A program made the position numbers and the translations under genes. A DNA stretch of 17,227 nucleotides, from NCBI GenBank assembly GCA_035279525.1, contig DATEHQ010000094.1:1-17227 (forward strand), written 5' to 3'. Positions 6,332-12,898 of this stretch are shown piece by piece (positions within the stretch are counted from its first letter, which is position 1; the number at the start of each line of letters is the position of its first letter). The notes below the pieces were generated by a model. That model saw only the letters and a list, made by a program, of their open reading frames with translations. It had not been told where the DNA came from and ran no database searches. The DNA is from DATEHQ01 sp035279525 (lineage in GTDB: Bacteria > Chloroflexota > Dormibacteria > Dormibacterales > Dormibacteraceae).

Positions 6332-7710
6332 GGTGACAACACCTCGTCCGGGACGCTGTCGCTCGGCGCGCTGCGAGCCCAGACCCAGGCTGCCGCCGAA
6401 GCGAGCAGCAGGGCCTCGAGGGTCAGGAAAAGGAACGCGAGCGGCACGCGGTTCGCCGCCAGCGCGCTCTCGACGGTGGCGCCGAGCGCTCCACCGGCCG
6501 GCGCTGCTCCGGCGCCGCCCCCGCCCTGGTTGAAGCCACCGCCACCAAACCCGCCGAACCCGCCACCGAATCCGAACCCGGCCAGGCTTCCGCTGTTGCC
6601 CGCGTTGACGTCCGCGAAGCCCTCGCCGAGCACATACTCGGTGCTCTGCTGGGGGACGCCAGGGCCTGGCGTCGGGTGGGTGACGAGGATGTGCAGGCCG
6701 GTCGCCCAGATCGTGACGTGGCTGCCGTCGACCGTCTTGGTCGGCGCGACGGTCCAGATCTTGATGTAGGTCAGGTCGGCCGTGGGAACGCAGCCGCTCG
6801 ACTTGCCGGGGGTGGTCGTTCCCGCTGACGAACCACCCGACGAGCCACCGCCGACCGGCAGCGAGCCGGGCAGGCCCGGCGCCGCGGGAGGCGAGGGGAC
6901 AGGCACGGGGGGCGGCTTGGGCAGCGACGAGCACGGGACCGGCTGCTTGTCCTGCACCGTGAAGCCCTGGTCGTTGACGCTGACCGGCTGGCCGTTGACA
7001 GTCACCTGGCCGCCGGTGATGTGGGCATCGCCGGATCCGGTGGAGAGGTTGCTGACGGCGGTGACGTCGACCACCAGCTTGCCGACACGCACGACGCCGA
7101 TGGCGAAGCTGTCGACCTCCGAGTGGGTGACCACCGTCAGGTTGCCGCCGGAATCCACGATCGTTCGCGTCGTGCCCGCGGCGCCGGTGAACGGCTGCGC
7201 CCCGCCACCGGCGTACAGCGCCGATGAATCGGCCGAGAGCTGCGCCGCGTCGGCGTCCGCCCGCGCTCCAGGGCACGGGCTCTGGCCCTTGCACGAGTCG
7301 ACGTGTGCGCGCGGAGGTCCGCCCGGCGAGGTGGCGGTCGCATAGGGGACCTGGTTGTTTGGGTTCTGGCAGAGCTGCGGCGGAGGTGCCTGGTTGGGGT
7401 TGCTGGTGCTGCAGCTCTGGTTGTACTGCGAGCCCCCGGTGGCGGCGAGCGGCCCGCTGTCAACGTAGGTGGCGATGCCTTCTGACGATGGGCTGCTGTC
7501 CTGCTGGACCTGCGCCAGCGGATAGTGGTTGTTGATCGCGCCGTTGCTGAAGTTCGGGAACGCGCTCGTCCCGGTGATGCTGTGCACGCCGCTCGCGTAG
7601 CCGTAGCTCGTGTAGCTCGACGGCACGTCGGCCAGCGCAAAAGCCGGCACGAGCACGATGCAGGCCAGGGCCATCAGCGCGCAGTTGAGGAGGATGAACA
7701 GGCGTCTCAC
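6328..7710 (-). CDS. Secreted, C-terminally anchored protein of unknown function in the liv operon
   Basis: A 460-residue protein with a signal peptide (about 1-27, basic MRR start, long hydrophobic core, ALA before D28) and a C-terminal membrane segment (about 422-444) followed by a short acidic tail. The exported part has a Thr/Ser/Asn-rich first half with paired cysteines, then a beta-rich region around residues 170-255 (SFAIGVVRVGKLVVDVTAV, HITGGQVTVNGQPVSVNDQG). A proline-rich linker and a glycine-rich stretch (FGFGGGFGGFGGGG) come before the anchor. The beta-rich region resembles poorly characterised secreted domains of actinobacteria; I cannot name the family with certainty. The GTG at 7710 overlaps the TGA of the fused ATPase gene as GTGA. 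Operon position suggests a surface partner of the importer, for example capturing or presenting its substrate; that is inference. Confidence 0.78.
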   Translation of the reverse strand: MRRLFILLNCALMALACIVLVPAFALADVPSSYTSYGYASGVHSITGTSAFPNFSNGAINNHYPLAQVQQDSSPSSEGIATYVDSGPLAATGGSQYNQSCSTSNPNQAPPPQLCQNPNNQVPYATATSPGGPPRAHVDSCKGQSPCPGARADADAAQLSADSSALYAGGGAQPFTGAAGTTRTIVDSGGNLTVVTHSEVDSFAIGVVRVGKLVVDVTAVSNLSTGSGDAHITGGQVTVNGQPVSVNDQGFTVQDKQPVPCSSLPKPPPVPVPSPPAAPGLPGSLPVGGGSSGGSSAGTTTPGKSSGCVPTADLTYIKIWTVAPTKTVDGSHVTIWATGLHILVTHPTPGPGVPQQSTEYVLGEGFADVNAGNSGSLAGFGFGGGFGGFGGGGFNQGGGGAGAAPAGGALGATVESALAANRVPLAFLFLTLEALLLASAAAWVWARSAPSDSVPDEVLSP

Positions 7711-9422
7711 TTGCGCTTCACCTCGTCCAGGAGATCCAGCACGACCGCGCCGGCCGGACGCCCCTCGCCCTCGGCTCGCTCCTCGATCGCCCGTTTGAGC
7801 GAGGCGGGCACCCTGATCGACACCGTCTCCATCAGCGCGGCGTCGGGGCGGTGGCCGTTTCCGTTTCCGTTTCCGTCGACCGCTCTCGCAGTGCCGAGCT
7901 CGACCGCGGTGCCGAGGTACGAGCCGGAGATGAGCTTGCGGTCCGCGCGCAGCTCGGCCGCCGTGCCTCCGTGCGCGATGGTTCCGTGCTCGAAGACGTA
8001 GGCTCGGTCCGAGACTTCGAGCGCCGACTCGACGAACTGCTCGACGAGCAGCACCGCTATGCCCCTCTCCCGAAACACGCGGAGGATGTCGAAAAGCTGC
8101 CGCACCACTGTGGGGGCAAGGCCCTGCGACATCTCGTCCACCATCACCAGCCGCGGATTGGCGAGCACGGTGCGCGCCATCGCCACCATCTGCTGCTCAC
8201 CGCCGGACAGCGTGCCGACGAGCTGCCGCCGGCGTTCACGAAGGCGTGGAAAGGCTTCGTACGCGGCGGAGAGATCCACGCTCCCGCCGGCGGTGGCGGA
8301 GACCAGCTTCAGGGTGTCCTCGACCGACAGGCGCGGGAACAGCCCGCGACCTTCCGGGATGTGGGCCAGGCCGAGCCGGGCGATCCGCTCCGGCGAGCTG
8401 CCGGTGACATCACGGCCCGCGAACTTCACGCGGCCCGCACGCGGCCGGATCATGCCCGAGATCGCGCGGAGAGTCGTCGTCTTGCCCGCGCCGTTCGCGC
8501 CGATGCACGCGACGACCTCGCCGGGCCGCACCGACAGGTCGATGTTGCGGATCACCTCGAGGCCGCCATAACCCGCAGCCAGCTGCCGGACCTCGAGCAG
8601 CGGTTCATGCTGGCGCCCGGCAGCCGGCACGACGACCTCCGATGTGGCGGCCAGCTGCTTCGACTCCTCGCCCAGGTAGGCCGCGATCACCTTCTTGTCA
8701 TTCCGGATCGCGGCGGGCGAGCCCTTGACGAGGACCTTGCCGAAGTCGAGCACGTAGACGTAGTCACACACGCGCATGACCAGGCTCATGTCGTGGTCGA
8801 CGAGCAGCATGGAGACGTGGAACCTCTCGCGGATGGTGCGCAGCAGGTCGCCGAGGTGTGCCGTCTCGCGCGCGTCGAGGCCGGCCGCCGGCTCGTCGAG
8901 GAGCAAGAGGCTGGGCCGCACGGCCAGGGCGCGCGCGATCTCGACCCTGCGCTGGATGCCGGCCGGCAGGTCGCCCGCCCGTGAGCGCCCATAACGGTCG
9001 AGGTCGAGCACATGCAGGATGGCCCGCGCGCGTTCAGCGGACGCTCGTTCCGCATAAGCGGAGAAGGGAAGGTGCAGGGCGTCGCTGAACGTGTTGCGGC
9101 CACCGAGCGCGTCCATGGGCACGACCAGGTTCTCGAGCACCGTCATCGAGCCCCACAGCTGGAGGCTCTGAAACGTGCGCGCGATCCCAAGCCTGGCGCG
9201 AACGTGAGGCGGCGCGTGCATCAGCGAGCGACCGTTGAAGGACATCGACCCTCGGTCTGGCGCGATCACGCCGGATATGCAGTTGAAGAGCGTCGTCTTG
9301 CCCGCGCCGTTTGGGCCGATGAGACCGAGGATCTCTCCACGGTTGAGGTCCAGCGAAACGCCGTCGAGGGCGATGACGCCGCCGAAGCGCACCGACACAT
9401 CGCGCAGGCGCAGCATCGTCAT
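7707..9422 (-). CDS. LivG-LivF fused branched-chain amino-acid-type ABC ATPase with C-terminal RHH-like domain
   Basis: One 571-residue chain holding three parts. Residues 3-250 are LivG-like: Walker A GPNGAGKTT (36-44), signature LPAGIQRRV, Walker B LLLLDEP, H-loop His210. Residues 276-508 are LivF-like: Walker A GANGAGKTT (308-316), signature LSGGEQQ (405-411), Walker B LVMVDEM with Met where LivF usually has Pro, and LLVEQ. After an NGNGNGNGH linker, residues 531-571 (METVSIRVPASLKRAIEERA, then EGEGRPAGAVVLDLLDEVKRK) match the strand-helix-helix pattern of ribbon-helix-helix DNA-binding domains. The first two parts power import through LivH/LivM. The ATG at 9422 overlaps the livM stop as ATGA, which decides the start; the longer open frame upstream is a livM shadow. 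The tail also has its own ATG (7832), without a ribosome site, so separate translation is unlikely but possible. Confidence 0.9.
   Translation of the reverse strand: MTMLRLRDVSVRFGGVIALDGVSLDLNRGEILGLIGPNGAGKTTLFNCISGVIAPDRGSMSFNGRSLMHAPPHVRARLGIARTFQSLQLWGSMTVLENLVVPMDALGGRNTFSDALHLPFSAYAERASAERARAILHVLDLDRYGRSRAGDLPAGIQRRVEIARALAVRPSLLLLDEPAAGLDARETAHLGDLLRTIRERFHVSMLLVDHDMSLVMRVCDYVYVLDFGKVLVKGSPAAIRNDKKVIAAYLGEESKQLAATSEVVVPAAGRQHEPLLEVRQLAAGYGGLEVIRNIDLSVRPGEVVACIGANGAGKTTTLRAISGMIRPRAGRVKFAGRDVTGSSPERIARLGLAHIPEGRGLFPRLSVEDTLKLVSATAGGSVDLSAAYEAFPRLRERRRQLVGTLSGGEQQMVAMARTVLANPRLVMVDEMSQGLAPTVVRQLFDILRVFRERGIAVLLVEQFVESALEVSDRAYVFEHGTIAHGGTAAELRADRKLISGSYLGTAVELGTARAVDGNGNGNGHRPDAALMETVSIRVPASLKRAIEERAEGEGRPAGAVVLDLLDEVKRK
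7857..7874 (-). repeat. Three tandem GGAAAC hexamers encoding the Asn-Gly linker
   Basis: Three exact copies of GGAAAC (GTTTCC on the + strand) encode the repeated Gly-Asn pairs between the LivF domain and the RHH-like tail of the fused ATPase. Such an in-frame hexamer could gain or lose copies by slippage without breaking the frame, changing linker length only. Confidence 0.85.
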
Positions 9423-10462
9423 GCCACGCTCACCTGCTTGGTCCTGCCGCCACGGAACAGCGAGACGATGTGCGCGGCCCGAGAGCGCAGGTCGCCCCAC
9501 ACGCCGTCGGGCAAGAGGATCAGCTGGACGATGAGCAGCACGCCGACTGCGATCTGAAACCAGTCGTAGGAGATGTCGTACGCGATGCGGTTGAACAGGG
9601 TCCCGTGCCCGAAACGCGTGAGTATGTCGGGCACGAACGCCATGAAGGCGCCACCGAGCGCGGCCGCCGGCACGTAGCGGACGCCCATCAACACGGCGAT
9701 CGCCGCGAACTGCAGTGAGGTGAAGACCCAGAACGGCTGCGGGCTCACGGAGCCCGCGGCCAGGGGGTAGAAGGATCCACCAAGGCCCGCGATCGCGGCC
9801 GACAGGCCGAACGCGAGCAGCTTGAAACGAGTGAGGCCGACACCCATCGTGGCCGCGGCCAGCTCGGAGTCGCGGATGGCGCGGAACCGCCTGCCCGCGC
9901 CCGAGTCGTGGAGGTTGAGCATGAGGAAGGCCACGGCGCAGAACAGCGCGAGGGCCACCACGTAGACAGCCATCAGATGCGTGGACGAGTCCATCTTCAG
10001 GCCGAACATCTCCGCGCCGTCGACGCGCCAACCGCCGCTGCCGCCGGTGAACCACTCGAAGATGTGGTCCTGGAAGACGTAGCGGTCGAAGACCAGCGCG
10101 ATGCCGAGCGTGACGATGGCGAGCGTGATGCCGTGCAGCCTCAGGGCCGGCAGGCCGACGATCACGCCGAGCGCGAAAGCCGCCCCGACGCTGATCGCGA
10201 CCGCGGCGAGGTAGGGGAGATGAAACGTCGATACGGTCATGCCGGCGGCGTATGCGCCGACGCCCGCGAACGTCGCCTGGCACAGCGACACCTGTCCGAC
10301 GAACCCGGTGAGCAGGACCAGGCTGAGCAGACCAAAGCCCCAGATCACAGCCAGCGCCGCGTCGAACTGAAATCCCACGTCGAAGCCCACGGGAATCCGC
10401 GCGAGGACGGCGAACACGACCAGCACGAAGAAGAAGCGCAGCGCGAGCTTCGAGGTGGTCAT
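9419..10462 (-). CDS. livM: Branched-chain amino-acid-type ABC transporter permease LivM
   Basis: A 347-residue polytopic membrane protein with about nine to ten hydrophobic segments. The FVGQVSLCQATFAGVGAYAA region matches the conserved 'GQxSLGxAxFxxxGAY' stretch of LivM. The ATPase-coupling loop RAIRDSELAAATMGVGLTRF leads into KLLAFGLSAAIAGLGGSFY, both typical of the family. It would form the translocation pore with LivH and dock with the fused LivG-LivF ATPase. The ATG at 10462 overlaps the livH TGA as ATGA. An upstream extension of the frame to 11209 is a shadow of livH. The C-terminus ends in a short basic tail (RSRAAHIVSLFRGGRTKQ). Substrate may be a branched-chain amino acid or any other Liv-type ligand (amides, urea, aromatic acids); the permease sequence does not decide this. 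Confidence 0.92.
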   Translation of the reverse strand: MTTSKLALRFFFVLVVFAVLARIPVGFDVGFQFDAALAVIWGFGLLSLVLLTGFVGQVSLCQATFAGVGAYAAGMTVSTFHLPYLAAVAISVGAAFALGVIVGLPALRLHGITLAIVTLGIALVFDRYVFQDHIFEWFTGGSGGWRVDGAEMFGLKMDSSTHLMAVYVVALALFCAVAFLMLNLHDSGAGRRFRAIRDSELAAATMGVGLTRFKLLAFGLSAAIAGLGGSFYPLAAGSVSPQPFWVFTSLQFAAIAVLMGVRYVPAAALGGAFMAFVPDILTRFGHGTLFNRIAYDISYDWFQIAVGVLLIVQLILLPDGVWGDLRSRAAHIVSLFRGGRTKQVSVA

Positions 10463-11358
10463 GTGACTTTGGCCATCGTCAGCGCCCGGGGGTTGCGCAC
10501 GATGAGCACAACCAGGATCACCACGAGCGCCACGAGCCTTGGGAACCCGAGCGACTGGATCCAGATCGTGGGGTAGGTTTCGAGGAGGCCGAGGACGAAG
10601 CCGCCGAGCACGGTCAGAGGCAGGGAGACCATGCCGCCGATCAACGCCGCGGCGAGGGCGTCGAGGATGAGCAGCGTCAAGCTCGTGGTGTCGAAGTTGA
10701 TGAAGGGCGTGATCAGGATCCCGGCCACCGCGGCGATCACGCTGCCGAGCATCCAGCTCACCGCGGCGACCCGACCCACGGGCACGCCCCACAGCGAGGC
10801 CGAGGTCGGGCTGTCGGAAACAGCGCGCATCTCGCGGCCGAGGCTCGTGTAGCGCAGGAACGCGGCCAGGCCGAAGGCGAGGCCGAGGGCCGTGACGATG
10901 ATCACGATGTTGTTGGCTCCGACCGGAACGTCCGCGACGCTCAGCGTCCACTGCTGCGGCGCGATGTAGATAGGTAGGTGATACTGGTTGTTCTTCCAGA
11001 TCAGCGACGCCATCGACTGCAGCGCGAGGAGCACGCCGACCGTGATCACCGCCTTGGTCACTGGCGGCCGGGTCCTCACCCAGCGAAAGACGCCGAGCTC
11101 GAGGCACAGGCCGAGCAGGGCGGCGAACACGAGGGCCGCGACCACCGAGACGACGGTGGACAGCCATTCGGGCCAGCCCGGTTGAGACAGGCCGTAGAAC
11201 ACCTGCCACGCAACGAAAGTCGAGAACATGCCCATCGCGCCATGCGCGAAGTTCAGGACGCCCGTCGTCCGGTAGATGAGGACGATGCCGAGAGCGGCCA
11301 GCGAAAAGATGCCGCCGAGGCTCAGGCCGATGATCGTGTACGCGGCGAAGGCCACCAT
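10459..11358 (-). CDS. livH: Branched-chain amino-acid-type ABC transporter permease LivH
   Basis: A 299-residue integral membrane protein with about eight hydrophobic segments. The start GLSLGGIFSLAALGIVLIYR and the following TTGVLNFAHGAMGMF are the classic LivH N-terminal signature. The coupling loop GREMRAVSDSPTSASLWGVP then leads to VGRVAAVSWMLGSVIAAVAGIL, as in the family. The ATG at 11358 follows the stop of the substrate-binding protein gene by 15 bases, with a GAG-rich ribosome site upstream. The 3' end overlaps livM by four bases. It pairs with LivM as the heterodimeric pore; residues 130-155 include a short polar stretch that probably faces outside. Confidence 0.93.
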   Translation of the reverse strand: MVAFAAYTIIGLSLGGIFSLAALGIVLIYRTTGVLNFAHGAMGMFSTFVAWQVFYGLSQPGWPEWLSTVVSVVAALVFAALLGLCLELGVFRWVRTRPPVTKAVITVGVLLALQSMASLIWKNNQYHLPIYIAPQQWTLSVADVPVGANNIVIIVTALGLAFGLAAFLRYTSLGREMRAVSDSPTSASLWGVPVGRVAAVSWMLGSVIAAVAGILITPFINFDTTSLTLLILDALAAALIGGMVSLPLTVLGGFVLGLLETYPTIWIQSLGFPRLVALVVILVVLIVRNPRALTMAKVT

Positions 11359-11373
11359 CAGCGCGCTCTCACC

Positions 11374-12741
11374 TCATGAACAGATCCAGCCCGACGTCGT
11401 GTGCCAGCCCCCACCGCTGTCTGCCGTGTACGTGAAGCAGTGATTCGGGTCGTGGGCGCCGGCCCCGTACGACAGCGGCACCGACCATCCGGTCTGGAAT
11501 GCCTGCAGCGAGTCGAGCGCCTGGACGAGGGTCTGGGGCGTCAGGTTCTGGCCAGCCTTTTTCGCCGCGGCGGCGAAGACCATCGCGGCCGTCCAGGCGT
11601 GCTGCGTGTAGATGTCGAGGGACTGAAACTGGCCGGGGTAGAAGTGCGACACGGTCCCGAGGTATTGACGCACCGTCGCGTTGCCCTGGTGGTCGTACGG
11701 AGAAAGGAATGGGACCAGCGAGTGCGCGTGACGCAGCTCTCCGTCGTACGACTTCTGAACGTTGAACTTGTCGAGGCCGGCGCCGAGGACGCCGGGGTAC
11801 CAGCCCGCCGCCTCCATGGCGTCGAACAGCCGGTGATAGCTGAACGGGTCGAGCGCGGCGATGACGTAATCCGGACACGATCGATCGGTCACCGGGCACG
11901 TGTAGCCCGGCGCCGCGCCGCCGCCGCTTGGGCCGTGATGCGAGTGCTGAAGGTTGAAGACGGTCGCCGTGTAGCTCGCCTGCGTCGCGGACACCTCTTC
12001 GACGTCCGTGTAAGCGATGCCGTCGGCCCTCAGACGGTTGAGCAGGTTGGCCTCGACCGGGTGTACCCACGGCACGTCTCCCAGGACGACCACCGCCGGG
12101 TGCTTGGCTCCGATCGCCTTCGCCTCGTCGGCGATGGCCGCGCCGTAGCGGTAGAAGTTCGCTGAGACGGGAAATGAGAGCGGGTCCGTGTACTCATGTG
12201 GTGTGCCGAGGCCGCCGATCACAGGGATCCCGGCCGAGGTCAGGGTGCCGATCTCGTTGTCCTCACCGAGCGGTGCGGTCAGCCCGACCACCGCTAGAAC
12301 GTGCTGCGAGATGAGGTACTGCGCGCACTGGTGGGCCGAGCTGGCGTCGTACTTGGAGTCACACCAGACGTACGTGACCTTGCGGCCGTTGATGCCACCA
12401 GCCTGGTTGATCGCCTGCATGTACGAGCGGACGGCGTCGCGCTCGACCGACGAGTCGATCGGGCCCGTGATGTCGAAGAAGCCGCCGATCGTGATCTGCC
12501 CGCCGTAGACGCCTCCGGAGCTCGCCGCCTGCGCGCCGGAGACACCGGTCGATCCGCCGGCCGATGTCGTGGCGGTCTGCGCACCGCTCTGCGAACCCGT
12601 GACGTCGCCCTGCGAGGCCACGGCGCTCGACGCCGGCTGCGTCATGTAGCGCAGCGTCATCACGCCGAGGACCATGGCCAGCAGGACGGCGCCGGCCAGG
12701 AAGGAGACCGCTACCTTTTCCCGGAAGCCCCTGGAGATCAA
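11374..12741 (-). CDS. Membrane-anchored Liv-type substrate-binding protein
   Basis: A 455-residue Peripla_BP_6-like protein. Residues about 10-31 are hydrophobic and there is no lipobox cysteine, so it is anchored by an uncleaved N-terminal segment. A Ser/Gly/Thr/Ala-rich linker (about 35-78) carries the binding domain away from the membrane. The domain starts QITIGGFFDITGPIDSS and includes the family's NQAGGINGRKV. Later come FPVSANFYRYGAAIADEA and the C-terminal DIYTQHAWTAAMVFA. Several Cys pairs (for example CPVTDRSC) suggest disulfides outside the cell. The start is TTG at 12741, supported by AAGGAG six bases upstream; there is no ATG nearby. It is the first gene of the liv operon, about 100 bases downstream of a strong promoter. 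The ligand is unknown and sequence is unlike well-known LivJ/LivK in detail. Confidence 0.88.
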   Translation of the reverse strand: MISRGFREKVAVSFLAGAVLLAMVLGVMTLRYMTQPASSAVASQGDVTGSQSGAQTATTSAGGSTGVSGAQAASSGGVYGGQITIGGFFDITGPIDSSVERDAVRSYMQAINQAGGINGRKVTYVWCDSKYDASSAHQCAQYLISQHVLAVVGLTAPLGEDNEIGTLTSAGIPVIGGLGTPHEYTDPLSFPVSANFYRYGAAIADEAKAIGAKHPAVVVLGDVPWVHPVEANLLNRLRADGIAYTDVEEVSATQASYTATVFNLQHSHHGPSGGGAAPGYTCPVTDRSCPDYVIAALDPFSYHRLFDAMEAAGWYPGVLGAGLDKFNVQKSYDGELRHAHSLVPFLSPYDHQGNATVRQYLGTVSHFYPGQFQSLDIYTQHAWTAAMVFAAAAKKAGQNLTPQTLVQALDSLQAFQTGWSVPLSYGAGAHDPNHCFTYTADSGGGWHTTSGWICS

Positions 12742-12766
12742 AAGACGCTCCTTTTCGCGGCTCGGC

Positions 12767-12784
12767 GGGCAACAAACGTCGCCC
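12767..12784 (-). promoter_or_regulatory. Hairpin in the 5' leader of the liv operon
   Basis: On the transcribed strand GGGCGAC and GTTGCCC pair around a GTTT loop, with one G-U pair. It ends about 15 bases before the AAGGAG ribosome site of the substrate-binding protein gene. A second, smaller hairpin (GGTAC/GTACC) lies upstream at 12804-12819. No U-run follows either, so they are not terminators. They may affect translation or RNA stability; no known riboswitch is recognised. Confidence 0.4.
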
Positions 12785-12821
12785 TTTGAGGTGAATACGC
12801 CCCGGTACGCGAAAGTACCTG

Positions 12822-12862
12822 AATTGGGTGTTTGTCGGGTCAGAACCCACTAAACACCAATT
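12822..12862. promoter_or_regulatory. Long inverted repeat over the liv promoter (operator candidate)
   Basis: AATTGGGTGTTT (12822-12833) is mirrored by AAACACCAATT (12852-12862) with one extra base in the left arm. An inner pair, GGGT/ACCC (12837-12840, 12845-12848), surrounds CAGA. The repeat covers the -10 box and the expected start site, the classic position for a repressor site. Because transcription would begin in its centre, it cannot form as a complete RNA hairpin. Confidence 0.55.
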
Positions 12863-12877
12863 AACCTGCGTTGTCAA
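12849..12877 (-). promoter_or_regulatory. Sigma-70-type promoter of the liv operon
   Basis: On the - strand a perfect -35 box TTGACA (12872-12877) is followed, after exactly 17 bases, by TTTAGT (12849-12854), four of six matches to TATAAT. The start site would be near 12842, giving a leader of about 100 bases to the TTG start at 12741. The -35 overlaps a CAAGGCG/CGCCTTG inverted repeat (12875-12892). Confidence 0.6.
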
Positions 12878-12898
12878 GGCGTGGCCGCCTTGTCGGAC

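Noticed and set aside
6332..7294. Long Arg-rich frame upstream of the 90-residue protein
   Set aside because: It is antiphase to the secreted protein gene, with low-complexity Arg/Gly composition typical of a GC-rich shadow frame.
7707..7832. Separate ribbon-helix-helix antitoxin-like gene
   Set aside because: It is in frame with the ATPase and has an ATG but no ribosome site, and no toxin-like partner lies next to it.
9423..10283. N-terminal extension of the fused ATPase reading frame
   Set aside because: It lies over livM in another frame, has Arg/Pro-rich shadow composition, and the ATGA overlap fixes the start at 9422.
12742..12842. T-box, SAM or other known riboswitch in the liv leader
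   Set aside because: No conserved core of a class I know was visible and there is no terminator or anti-terminator pair.
12875..12892. CAAGGCG/CGCCTTG hairpin as a terminator of the GGDEF gene
   Set aside because: No U-run follows on the - strand and the dyad overlaps the liv -35 box, so an operator or chance dyad is likelier than an intrinsic terminator.
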